The notes under the pieces were generated by a model, which was given only the letters and a program-made list of their open reading frames with translations, ran no database searches and had not been told where the DNA came from. Positions 9,233-17,562 of a DNA stretch of 64,000 nt are shown piece by piece (position 1 is the stretch's first letter; the number at the start of each line of letters is the position of its first letter). The translations under genes and the position numbers were made by a program. Source of the DNA: Mariniflexile sp. TRM1-10 (lineage in GTDB: Bacteria; Bacteroidota; Bacteroidia; Flavobacteriales; Flavobacteriaceae); the NCBI RefSeq assembly GCF_003425985.1, contig NZ_CP022985.1, positions 1,091,501 through 1,155,500 of the forward strand, read 5' to 3'.

Positions 9233-10627
9233 ATGAAAAGTTCAAGACGCCATTTTCTAGCATCTATCGGTATGCTAGCCGCTTACAGTGCATTTCCAAT
9301 TAGCGCATTTAATTTTGGAACATCAAAAAAACTTAGAATAGTTTTAGTAGGAACAGGTATTCGAGGTACCAGTTTTTGGGGAAAACGATTGGTTGATGAA
9401 TATTCCGATATTTTAGAATTTGTTGGACTAAGTGACATAAATCCCGGCAGACTGGAATACGCAAAAAAATATATTGGTGTTGATTGCCCTACTTTTATTG
9501 ATTTTGATGCCATGCTGAAAGAGGTAAAACCTGATTTAGTTATAGTTACAACCGTAGATGCTAACCACCATGAATTTATTATTAAAGGATTGGAATCAGG
9601 TTTTGATGTACTTACCGAAAAACCATTAACGACCGATGAAACTAAAGCACAAGCTATATTAAATGCCGAAAGAAAATCGGGTAAAAACCTCATCGTTGGT
9701 TTTAATTACAGATGGAGCCCCTATAGTACAAAGATTAAAGAATTATTAGCCAACAATACCATTGGAAAAATTACTTCAGTCGATTTTCATTGGTATTTAA
9801 ATACCTACCATGGTGCATCATACTTTAGAAGATGGCATGGTGAAAAAGCACATAGTAACTCCCTTTGGGTACATAAAGCAACTCATCATTTCGATCTATT
9901 AAATTGGTGGATTGACTCAGACCCAGAAGAAGTTTTTGCTTATGGCAGTTTAGAACATTATGGTGCTAACGGACCTTTTAGAGGCGCCAATTGCAGAACT
10001 TGCGACCACAAATCCAATTGCGATTATTTTTTTGATATTACAAAAGACAAACGCATGATGGAACTATACGTTGCGAACGAAAAGCACGATGGCTATATAA
10101 GGGACAATTGCTTGTTTAGAGAAAACATAGATATTTACGATAAAATGTCTGCGCAAATAAAATATGCAAATAACGTAACAGTAAATTATTCCTTAACAAC
10201 CTACTCGCCATTTGAAGGCTGGAGATTAGCATTTAATGGCACCGAAGGCAGAATTGAAGCATCATTGGACATTCCATACAACAAAAAAACAGAAATTAGT
10301 CAGGCAGAAATGCATGCTAAAGAAATGGAACAAAATGCTTTAGAAAAAGCCAATTCAGAATCAATCATTGTTCACAAATTATGGAAAGATTTTGATACCG
10401 TATTAGTACCATTTGAAAGAGGCGGTCATGGTGGTGGCGATAAGCGTTTGCACGATAAAATATTTAAAACACCAAACGATAAAGACCCGTACGAAAGAGC
10501 TGCTGGCAGTAGAGACGGTGTTATGTCGGCAATAATAGGCATCGCGGCCAGAAAAAGTATAGAATCTGGCAATCCTATTAAAATAGCAAGTTTAACCGAC
10601 ATAAAACCTTCTACCAATAGAACTTAA
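9233..10627 (+). CDS. Exported Gfo/Idh/MocA oxidoreductase with Tat-like signal
   Basis: A 464-residue NAD(P)-dependent sugar or cyclitol oxidoreductase-like protein. The N-terminus SSRRHFLASIG with a following hydrophobic stretch looks like a twin-arginine signal, so the folded, cofactor-loaded protein may act in the periplasm. The Rossmann loop is VGTGIRG (39-45), the EKP motif is at 129-131, and the catalytic segment HKATHHFDLLNWW includes Lys215 and His218/His219. Unusual for the family is a cysteine group, Cys254, Cys257, Cys263 and Cys293, which could bind a metal or form disulfides. It follows SusCD after a terminator and precedes a second Gfo/Idh gene by 37 bp. Substrate unknown. Confidence 0.85.
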   Translation: MKSSRRHFLASIGMLAAYSAFPISAFNFGTSKKLRIVLVGTGIRGTSFWGKRLVDEYSDILEFVGLSDINPGRLEYAKKYIGVDCPTFIDFDAMLKEVKPDLVIVTTVDANHHEFIIKGLESGFDVLTEKPLTTDETKAQAILNAERKSGKNLIVGFNYRWSPYSTKIKELLANNTIGKITSVDFHWYLNTYHGASYFRRWHGEKAHSNSLWVHKATHHFDLLNWWIDSDPEEVFAYGSLEHYGANGPFRGANCRTCDHKSNCDYFFDITKDKRMMELYVANEKHDGYIRDNCLFRENIDIYDKMSAQIKYANNVTVNYSLTTYSPFEGWRLAFNGTEGRIEASLDIPYNKKTEISQAEMHAKEMEQNALEKANSESIIVHKLWKDFDTVLVPFERGGHGGGDKRLHDKIFKTPNDKDPYERAAGSRDGVMSAIIGIAARKSIESGNPIKIASLTDIKPSTNRT

Positions 10628-10664
10628 AATTATTCGTAATTTTATCCGAACTTAAAAAAAAATT

Positions 10665-11708
10665 ATGCAACCAATTAACACAGCTTTATGTTCGTATGGC
10701 ATGAGCGGTCATGTATTTCATGCACCTTTTATTTCGGTAAACCCACAATTTAATTTATACGGTGTTTTTGAACGAACAAAAAACGAGGCTCAAAAACACT
10801 ACCCATCCATTAAAACGTTTCGTTCTTTAGATGACATGTTAGCCGATGAAAACATTGAGCTTGTTATTGTTAACACTCCCAATGTTACACATTTTGATTT
10901 TTCAAAAAGAGTTATAAATGCAGGCAAACATCTGGTTATAGAAAAACCATTTACTACAACAGTTGCTGAAGCCGAAACATTAATTCAATTAGCAAAAGAC
11001 AAAAATGTTGTTATATCGGTTTACCACAACAGACGCTACGACAGTGATTTTAAAACAGTTCAAAAAGTTTTAAATGAAGGCTTATTAGGAGATATCGTTG
11101 AAGCTGAGTTTCATTACGACCGTTTCGACCCCGTTTTAAGCTATAAAGCACATAAAGAAACACCAACAGAAGGCGTCGGAAGCCTATACGATTTAGGTTC
11201 GCATTTAATCGATCAGGCACTTGTTCTTTTCGGCTTACCTAAGGCCATTTATGCAGATTTAGATTCATATAGACCAAATTCGAAAGTGGGCGATTATTTC
11301 GACGTGAAATTATTTTATCCTTCACATCGCGTCATCCTTAAATCCAGCTATTATGTTCGCGAACCCTTACCAGGAAATATTCTACACGGTACTAAAGGTT
11401 CGTTTATAAAAACAAAAGCCGATATTCAAGAAAAAGAATTGCAAGCAGGGAAAAAACCAAATACAGAAAGCTGGGGCACAGAACCAGACACAGAGAAAGG
11501 CTTGCTGCACACCGAAAAAAACGGAAAAATAGTCAAAGAGCATATTCCTAGCTTGCAAGGAAATTATATGACGTATTATGAGGGTATTTATGAAACCATA
11601 CGAAATAAAAAACCGGTGCCAGTATCTGCCGAAGCTGGCATGTTGGTAATTAAAGTTATTGAAGCCTCTATAAAAAGTAATAAAGAAAGAAAAGTGATAA
11701 ACTTATAA
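10665..11708 (+). CDS. Cytoplasmic Gfo/Idh/MocA oxidoreductase
   Basis: A 347-residue NAD(P)-dependent oxidoreductase without a signal peptide, similar in layout to the YdgJ/YhhX branch. The nucleotide-binding N-terminus starts LCSYGMSGHVFHAPF, the EKP motif is at IEKPFTTT, and the catalytic-domain segment YDLGSHLIDQ carries the usual histidine. It is 37 bp behind the exported Gfo/Idh gene, so the pair is probably co-transcribed and may oxidise and then further process the ligand imported by the first SusCD. A terminator-like type B mini-element follows. Confidence 0.85.
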   Translation: MQPINTALCSYGMSGHVFHAPFISVNPQFNLYGVFERTKNEAQKHYPSIKTFRSLDDMLADENIELVIVNTPNVTHFDFSKRVINAGKHLVIEKPFTTTVAEAETLIQLAKDKNVVISVYHNRRYDSDFKTVQKVLNEGLLGDIVEAEFHYDRFDPVLSYKAHKETPTEGVGSLYDLGSHLIDQALVLFGLPKAIYADLDSYRPNSKVGDYFDVKLFYPSHRVILKSSYYVREPLPGNILHGTKGSFIKTKADIQEKELQAGKKPNTESWGTEPDTEKGLLHTEKNGKIVKEHIPSLQGNYMTYYEGIYETIRNKKPVPVSAEAGMLVIKVIEASIKSNKERKVINL

Positions 11709-11729
11709 AACCCTCCTTTTTTACAATAA

Positions 11730-11778
11730 GAACTCATCTTGACTTTTTTGATTGAAGCGAAAAAGTCAAGATCAGTTC
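11730..11778. repeat. Type B mini-element, likely terminator
   Basis: This 49-bp inverted repeat has ends GAACTCATCTTGACTTTTT and its near-complement (one mismatch) around TTGATTGAAGCG. It is flanked by TAA on both sides (11727-11729 and 11779-11781). It has the ends of the longer type B element at 12563, while the loop sequence TTGATTGAAGCGAAAA also occurs inside type A copies. It would form a strong hairpin after the Gfo/Idh gene and probably terminates transcription. Confidence 0.75.
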
Positions 11779-11866
11779 TAAAACAATTCTTTTTTATTAC
11801 AATCGAACAACCAATTAAAATAATTTAATTTTTACTACTTTGCGGTTAGATAAGTAATAAGCCACC

Positions 11867-12436
11867 TTGGATAATAATGAAACAAATAATCCTGAATCTC
11901 ATCTTTCTCTTTTAAAACAGGGAGATAAAAATGCTTTTAAAATTATTTTCGATACTTACTACAAAAGACTTTATGCCTTTTCCCTACATTATGTAGAAGA
12001 CCAATATATCGCCGAAGAGATTGTTGAAGACACCTTAGTTAAACTTTGGCAAAAGCGTAATAAATTAGACAAAGTAGAAAATTTAAAGTCCTATTTATAT
12101 GGTATGGTTAGAAATGCTTCTATAGACCATCTTAAAAAGGACAAAAAATTTGTGCGCCTAGATGTAAAAAAACATGGTGCCATGCCTTTAAAAGAACAGT
12201 ACATTATAGAAGAAGAAACACATGCTATTTTATTTCAAGCTTTAGAAACTTTACCAAAAAAGTGCAAAAAAGTATTTGAATTGTCTTGTTTGGATGGCGT
12301 AAAGTATAAAGACATTGCTGAAGATCTTCAAATAAGCATAAATACAGTAAAATCGCAACGAGCCAGAGCCATAGAACTTCTTAAATCGTACCTCAAAGAT
12401 TATCCGTTCTACTTGATATTCTTAGCCTCTTTATAA
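11867..12436 (+). CDS. ECF-type sigma factor (xyloglucan-type locus)
   Basis: A 189-residue ECF sigma factor for the second SusC/D locus. Region 2 is seen in FKIIFDTYYKRLYAFS and AEEIVEDTLVKLWQKR. Region 4 is seen in TLPKKCKKVFELSCLDG and DIAEDLQISINTVKSQRARA. The start is a TTG at 11867: there is an in-frame stop just upstream, no ATG occurs in frame before region 2, and the nearby ATG at 11877 is in another frame and soon stops. A non-ATG start would lower translation. It pairs with fecR at 12776. Confidence 0.88.
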   Translation: MDNNETNNPESHLSLLKQGDKNAFKIIFDTYYKRLYAFSLHYVEDQYIAEEIVEDTLVKLWQKRNKLDKVENLKSYLYGMVRNASIDHLKKDKKFVRLDVKKHGAMPLKEQYIIEEETHAILFQALETLPKKCKKVFELSCLDGVKYKDIAEDLQISINTVKSQRARAIELLKSYLKDYPFYLIFLASL

Positions 12437-12464
12437 AATTTTTATTTTTTTTTAATTTTTTTTC

Positions 12465-12496
12465 CACCCAAAAAATTGTTTTTACAGTCATATTAG
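12465..12496 (+). promoter_or_regulatory. Candidate ECF promoter upstream of second fecR
   Basis: CACCCA (12465-12470), 16 nt, then GTCATATTAG (12487-12496), matching the arrangement at 2648-2676 in the first locus. A type B MITE-like element lies between this site and the fecR start, which would place the element in the 5' leader. The function is inferred from the two-copy comparison only. Confidence 0.33.
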
Positions 12497-12562
12497 TAAT
12501 TCTTTAACATTCATATTGCTTTTTTAATAAAAAAACATATGGATTTTTTAGCAATTAACAAT

Positions 12563-12742
12563 GAACTCATCTTGACTTTTTGTTTTTAACCGAAAATGAG
12601 ATAAAATTTGTACAGATGAGGCGCTTTTTGAAAGGCATAGCAGAGCTAAGCATAAAAAAAGAAACGAAATATGGACGAATTTTAGCCATGTTTGCCTGCC
12701 GGCAGGCAGGTTTTAGGAAATAGAAAAAGTCAAGATGAGTTC
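12563..12742. repeat. Type B MITE-like element
   Basis: A 180-bp element with perfect terminal inverted repeats (GAACTCATCTTGACTTTTT), flanked by AAT on both sides. It shares with type A the internal segments GCATAGCAGAGCTA and a CGAATTTTAGCCA-like stretch near one end, so A and B are related. It contains the palindrome GCCTGCCGGCAGGC. It fills most of the 339-bp gap between sigma and fecR. It also supplies a false in-frame upstream start (12692) for fecR. Confidence 0.85.
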
Positions 12743-12775
12743 AATTACAATAAGACAATATTATCATACCATATA

Positions 12776-13942
12776 ATGACATCAAAAAACCCATCAGATT
12801 ACCAAATAGCGCAATTAATTTATAAATCTATTGCAAAAATCATCTCTATTGAAGAGAAAAAAACACTAGATAATTGGCTGAGTGATGAAAACAATTTAGC
12901 ACTTTACAATAAAATCACCAATAAAAACAACATTCAAGATAAACTTGCCATATACAAACAAATTGAAACCGAAAAAGTTTACATGAAGCTTGAAAACAAA
13001 ATAACTAAGAGCAATAAGAAAGTAAAGACTTTAAAATTATTTAGAGTTTTTAAGTATGCTTCTATTGTCGTTGTTTTTTTAGGTTTAGGCTATTTGTACC
13101 AAAACGGATTTTTCAATAAAAATGAACCTTTTAGTATTCCAAACGAACAAATCACCCTTCAATTGGAAAATGGTACTATTAAAGTTATAAACGAAGATGG
13201 CACTTCACAAGTTTTAGATGCCAAAGGAAATATTATAGGTACGCAAAGCGGCACACAACTGGTCTACAGCAATTCAACCGAAGATGAAAAACTAACATAT
13301 AACACCTTAAATGTCCCATACGGTAAGCGCTTTGAGATTTTGTTATCTGATGGAACCAAGGTAAATTTAAACGCAGGTACTTCATTAAAATATCCAGTAA
13401 AATTCTTAAAGGGACAAAACCGTGAGGTGTTTTTAAAAGGAGAAGCTTTTTTCAATGTCTCAAAAGACACAAAACATCCTTTTATTGTGAATTCCGACGC
13501 ACTAAACGTTCAAGTACTAGGAACCCAATTCAACATATCTAGCTACCCAGAAGATATTGAAACCGATGTTGTATTGGTTGAAGGCTCGGTAAATTTATAT
13601 ACTGAAGAAGCCTCAAACAACCACGTATTGCTTAAACCAGGTTTTAAAGGTTCCTACCTGAAAAACAACACGGGCAATATTACCACTAATCCAGTAATAA
13701 CAAGTATTTACACCTCTTGGATAGATGGCGAATTGGTTTTTAGAAACATTACTTTCGAAAACATCATGAAGAAAATGGAAAGACACTACAATGTTGATAT
13801 ACAAAACAACCATACCGAATTGGCCAATGAAAAATTCAATGCAAGCTTTAGAAATGAACCTATTGAAAAAATATTAGAGTATTTCAAAATCACCTACAAT
13901 ATAAACTATACGATAAACAATAATAAAATATTAATCAACTAA
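12776..13942 (+). CDS. FecR-family anti-sigma factor (xyloglucan-type locus)
   Basis: A 388-residue membrane anti-sigma factor from the ATG at 12776. The longer in-frame start at 12692 is rejected because those 28 codons lie mainly in the type B repeat and do not match the first FecR. The membrane segment is ASIVVVFLGLGYLYQNGFF, followed by the periplasmic FecR domain (YGKRFEILLSDGTKVNLNAG) and a C-terminal DUF4974-like domain. It is closely similar to the first FecR along its length. It should hold the sigma factor at 11867 until the downstream STN-domain SusC signals. Confidence 0.92.
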   Translation: MTSKNPSDYQIAQLIYKSIAKIISIEEKKTLDNWLSDENNLALYNKITNKNNIQDKLAIYKQIETEKVYMKLENKITKSNKKVKTLKLFRVFKYASIVVVFLGLGYLYQNGFFNKNEPFSIPNEQITLQLENGTIKVINEDGTSQVLDAKGNIIGTQSGTQLVYSNSTEDEKLTYNTLNVPYGKRFEILLSDGTKVNLNAGTSLKYPVKFLKGQNREVFLKGEAFFNVSKDTKHPFIVNSDALNVQVLGTQFNISSYPEDIETDVVLVEGSVNLYTEEASNNHVLLKPGFKGSYLKNNTGNITTNPVITSIYTSWIDGELVFRNITFENIMKKMERHYNVDIQNNHTELANEKFNASFRNEPIEKILEYFKITYNINYTINNNKILIN

Positions 13943-14032
13943 ACTAAATACTATTTGCCTATGAAATAGATACACATAAAAAACAACAACTAAGCTAAAC
14001 ACATCTTACGCTCCTTCACGACAATTTAGAGC

Positions 14033-14117
14033 AAAAAAAAAACCGGAAAATGGTGACGCATTTCCCGATTTAATTAAGACGTGATTAAAATTAAACTAAT
14101 AACCACAATTAACACTT
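14033..14117 (-). ncRNA. Candidate antisense RNA upstream of susC, copy 2
   Basis: On the minus strand the hairpin (arms 14043-14052 and 14059-14068) is followed by ten T's (14042-14033). Upstream on that strand TACTTTTG (14125-14118) fits the Bacteroidota -7 consensus TAnnTTTG exactly, and a TTG lies 16 nt further upstream (14144-14142). The predicted transcript would be about 75-80 nt, ending in the terminator. Placement matches the first locus base for base relative to the susC ATG. An RNA is inferred, not shown. Confidence 0.42.
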
Positions 14118-14124
14118 CAAAAGT

Positions 14125-17100
14125 ATGAAAAAACTTCTTAACAAGAAAAGAAGCCATCATCGTCCATTATTAAAATTCGATTTAAAGATGAAGCTAAGTG
14201 CCTTATTTATATTTGTTACCCTTTTTACTTTACAGGCAAACAACTCGTATTCCCAAAAAGTAAAAATATCATTAAATCTAAACAATGTGACTGTTGGCGA
14301 ACTAATTGATGAAATTGAAAGCACTACCGATTTTAGGTTTGTTTATAAAATTAAAGATGTCAACCTAAAACGAAGCATATCGGTTAACGTAAAAAAAGAG
14401 TCCATAACGACCGTTCTAGATGAGGTATTCCTTAACACTGACACCGCTTATAGAATTTACGACAAACAAATATTTCTATTGAAAAAAGAAATTGAGAATG
14501 TTCCTCAAAAAGCATCTAACAATTCTGAAACAACTAATAATACCATCCAAACATGGTCGGTAAGTGGTATCATTTCAGATAGTTTTGGACAACCTTTACC
14601 AGGTGCGAATATTATAGAAAAAGGTACAATAAATGGTACCCAATCTGATTTTGATGGTCATTTCAATATTAATGTTTCAAATCAAAATGCTATTTTAGTA
14701 GTCTCTTACGTTGGTTTCTTATCCCAGGAGATTTCTATAAATGGGAAAAAAAACATTAATATCCAACTAAAAGAAGACACAGCTGCCTTAGATGAAGTTG
14801 TTGTTGTTGGCTACGGTACACAAAAGAAAGCCTTAGTTACTGGCGCAAGTGTACAAGTTAGTGGAGACGACCTAACTAAAATGAATACAGCAAATGCTAT
14901 TCAAGCATTACAAGGACAATCACCTGGTGTTCAAATAACATCAACGTCTGGTCAACCAGGAGAAAGTTTAAATGTAGTCATTAGAGGTGTGGGTTCTACG
15001 TCTGGGAGCAATCCTTTATATGTTGTAGATGGTATTTTAACAGGAGATATATCATACCTAAACAACGCTGATATTGAATCGATATCTATCTTAAAAGATG
15101 CGGCATCTGCTGCCATTTATGGTTCTCAAGCATCAAATGGTGTTGTTTTAGTAACTACTAAAAAAGGAAAAAGAGGCACCACTGCACAAATTACGTTTGA
15201 TCAGTTTTACGGACTTCAATCTGTTGCTAGAAAAGTAGACTTATTAAATGCTACGGAATATGCTATTATGGTGAATGAAGCTGCCATGAATTCTGGTAAA
15301 AATCCTTATTTTACAAATGCAGAAATTGCAACTTTAGGAGCAGGTACTAATTGGATGGATGAAATGTTTGTAGATAATGCTGCTACAAAAAACTACTCAG
15401 TAGGCGTTACAGGTGGATCTGATAGCTCTGTTTATTCCTCATCCTTGTCTTACTTTGGACAAGACGGTGTCGTTGGCGGTAAGGATTTATCTAGCTATGA
15501 GCGTTATAATTTCAGGTTTAATTCTGAACATAAACTATACAAAGATGTTGTAACCTTTGGAGAAAATTTAAGTTTCGCTTACATTAATAAAAATGGTATC
15601 GGAGTAGGAAACCAATACAACAACTCACTTAGAAGTGCTTTTACGGTAAGCCCATTATTGCCAATGTACGATAGCGAAGGCAATTATTACAACACCACTT
15701 CAGACAGTGCCCCATGGTTATCTGGCAGATCTAATCCCTATGCAGAAATGGTTTATAACAACCAAAATGAAAGCAATAATCAAAAGTTATTGGGTAATAT
15801 CTATTTACAAATCGAGCCCATTAAAAATTTAACTTTTAAAACAACCTTAGGATTGGATTATTATGCAGGCGAAGACCATTCTTTTAGTCCTATATATGAG
15901 CTATCTATTTATTCATTTAGAACTACAGATAATACAAGACAAAGTATGAACAAAGGCAAAACTTTAACTTGGGATAATTTGTTGACTTATAAGTTTGACG
16001 TGGCAGAAGACCACCATTTTGAAACCATGGTTGGTAGTTCTTCCATTAATTTTGATGGCACTTACATAAATGGTTTTAATGCAAACAATATATTAGGAGG
16101 CTTAAAATATGCTTGGCTAAATAACACAACGAACAGCCAAGGAACTCCCCTAATGGGCGTTGGTGGCGGAAAATCCGAAAACAAAAGAATGTCTTACTTC
16201 GGAAGATTAAACTATAACTTCAACGAGAAATATTTAATAAATGCAACATTTAGAGCTGATGGGTCTTCTAACTTCCACCCAGATAATCAATGGGGCTATT
16301 TTCCATCAGTATCCGCAGGTTGGATAGTTTCTAATGAAGATTTTTTAAGTAATTCCAATACGCTTAACTTCTTAAAATTAAGAGCCAGTTGGGGACAAGT
16401 AGGAAATCAAAATATAGGTGCATTTCAATATTTAGCTCCTATTCAAACATCTACAACCAATTATATTTTTGGCAATGAAGAAGGCGTATTAACACCCGGT
16501 GCTTATCCAAATCGATTACCTAATCCAGATCTAAAATGGGAAACATCAGAACAAATTAACGTAGGTTTTGATGCCAGAGTTCTAAATAACACCTTAAACA
16601 TTAATTTTGATTGGTATAGAAAAACGAATAAAGATTGGTTAATTGTTGCACCCATATTAGCAACGGCTGGTGCAGATGCCCCTTTTATTAATGGTGGCAA
16701 TGTTTTAAATACGGGTGTAGAGTTAGCGTTAAACTATAATAATAACATTGGCGATTTTAACTATAATGTAGCAGTCAATGGAGCATACAATCAAAATGAA
16801 GTTGGAAAAATACCAACTGCAGATGGTATTATTCATGGGGAAACAAACCAACTATACAATAATGCACCAGAGTTTTACAGATCGGAAGACGGTTTTCCTC
16901 TATGGTATTTTTGGGGCTATGAAACAGCCGGGGTTTTCCAAACACAACAAGAAATAAATGACTATGGTATTCAGCCAAACGCTGCGCCTGGTGATATCAT
17001 TTATAAAGATGTAAGTGGTGATGGAAAAATAAGTGATGCCGACAAAAAAATGATTGGTGATCCTAATCCTGATTTGACCTATGGATTTTCGATTTCTGGA

Positions 17101-17550
17101 AACTATAAAGCATTCGATTTTTCTATCTCTGCAAATGGCGTTGCAGGCAATCAATTAGTGCAATCTTACAGAAACCCAGGCGCTTTTGATAATTATACGT
17201 CTGCCATATTGGGTCGTTGGACGGGCGAAGGCTCTTCAAATACAGTACCTAGAGTCACTGAGGATGGGAGAAATTTTGCTGGATTTTCAGATCTGTATGT
17301 TCAAGATGGGGATTTTTTAAGAATAAACAACTTAACCCTTGGATTAGATTTAGCTAAAATTAGCAGTACACCACTATTTGCTAAAGAGTTAAGAGTTTAT
17401 TTCTCGGTTTTAAATCTATATACCTTCACTAAATATGATGGTATGGATCCTGAAGTAGGTTTTGGAACTGGTGGAACGTCATCTGGCGTAGATGTAGGTT
17501 ATTATCCTAGACCAAGAACATTCATGATGGGATTAAACGTTAAACTTTAA
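14125..17550 (+). CDS. susC: SusC-like TonB-dependent receptor with STN domain (xyloglucan-type locus)
   Basis: Outer-membrane oligosaccharide importer of 1141 residues. Order: extended N-terminus (LKFDLKMKLSALF), STN domain (about 53-118), carboxypeptidase-D-like domain (about 146-220, GQPLPGANIIEKGTINGT), plug (VVVGYGTQKKALVTGASV, NPLYVVDGI, ILKDAASAAIYGSQASNGVV) and barrel ending MMGLNVKL. It should signal through FecR to the sigma factor at 11867. It starts an apparent operon with SusD, a surface binding protein and glycosidases, whose set suggests xyloglucan oligosaccharides as cargo. Confidence 0.95.
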   Translation: MKKLLNKKRSHHRPLLKFDLKMKLSALFIFVTLFTLQANNSYSQKVKISLNLNNVTVGELIDEIESTTDFRFVYKIKDVNLKRSISVNVKKESITTVLDEVFLNTDTAYRIYDKQIFLLKKEIENVPQKASNNSETTNNTIQTWSVSGIISDSFGQPLPGANIIEKGTINGTQSDFDGHFNINVSNQNAILVVSYVGFLSQEISINGKKNINIQLKEDTAALDEVVVVGYGTQKKALVTGASVQVSGDDLTKMNTANAIQALQGQSPGVQITSTSGQPGESLNVVIRGVGSTSGSNPLYVVDGILTGDISYLNNADIESISILKDAASAAIYGSQASNGVVLVTTKKGKRGTTAQITFDQFYGLQSVARKVDLLNATEYAIMVNEAAMNSGKNPYFTNAEIATLGAGTNWMDEMFVDNAATKNYSVGVTGGSDSSVYSSSLSYFGQDGVVGGKDLSSYERYNFRFNSEHKLYKDVVTFGENLSFAYINKNGIGVGNQYNNSLRSAFTVSPLLPMYDSEGNYYNTTSDSAPWLSGRSNPYAEMVYNNQNESNNQKLLGNIYLQIEPIKNLTFKTTLGLDYYAGEDHSFSPIYELSIYSFRTTDNTRQSMNKGKTLTWDNLLTYKFDVAEDHHFETMVGSSSINFDGTYINGFNANNILGGLKYAWLNNTTNSQGTPLMGVGGGKSENKRMSYFGRLNYNFNEKYLINATFRADGSSNFHPDNQWGYFPSVSAGWIVSNEDFLSNSNTLNFLKLRASWGQVGNQNIGAFQYLAPIQTSTTNYIFGNEEGVLTPGAYPNRLPNPDLKWETSEQINVGFDARVLNNTLNINFDWYRKTNKDWLIVAPILATAGADAPFINGGNVLNTGVELALNYNNNIGDFNYNVAVNGAYNQNEVGKIPTADGIIHGETNQLYNNAPEFYRSEDGFPLWYFWGYETAGVFQTQQEINDYGIQPNAAPGDIIYKDVSGDGKISDADKKMIGDPNPDLTYGFSISGNYKAFDFSISANGVAGNQLVQSYRNPGAFDNYTSAILGRWTGEGSSNTVPRVTEDGRNFAGFSDLYVQDGDFLRINNLTLGLDLAKISSTPLFAKELRVYFSVLNLYTFTKYDGMDPEVGFGTGGTSSGVDVGYYPRPRTFMMGLNVKL

Positions 17551-17562
17551 AAAATACTGAAA

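Noticed and set aside
9283..9693. 136-codon minus-strand ORF inside the exported Gfo/Idh gene
   Set aside because: It is a shadow of a confidently assigned coding frame, with no recognisable domain.
12692..12775. Upstream extension of the second FecR
   Set aside because: These 28 codons lie mostly in the type B repeat and have no match in the first FecR. The ATG at 12776 gives a normal N-terminus.
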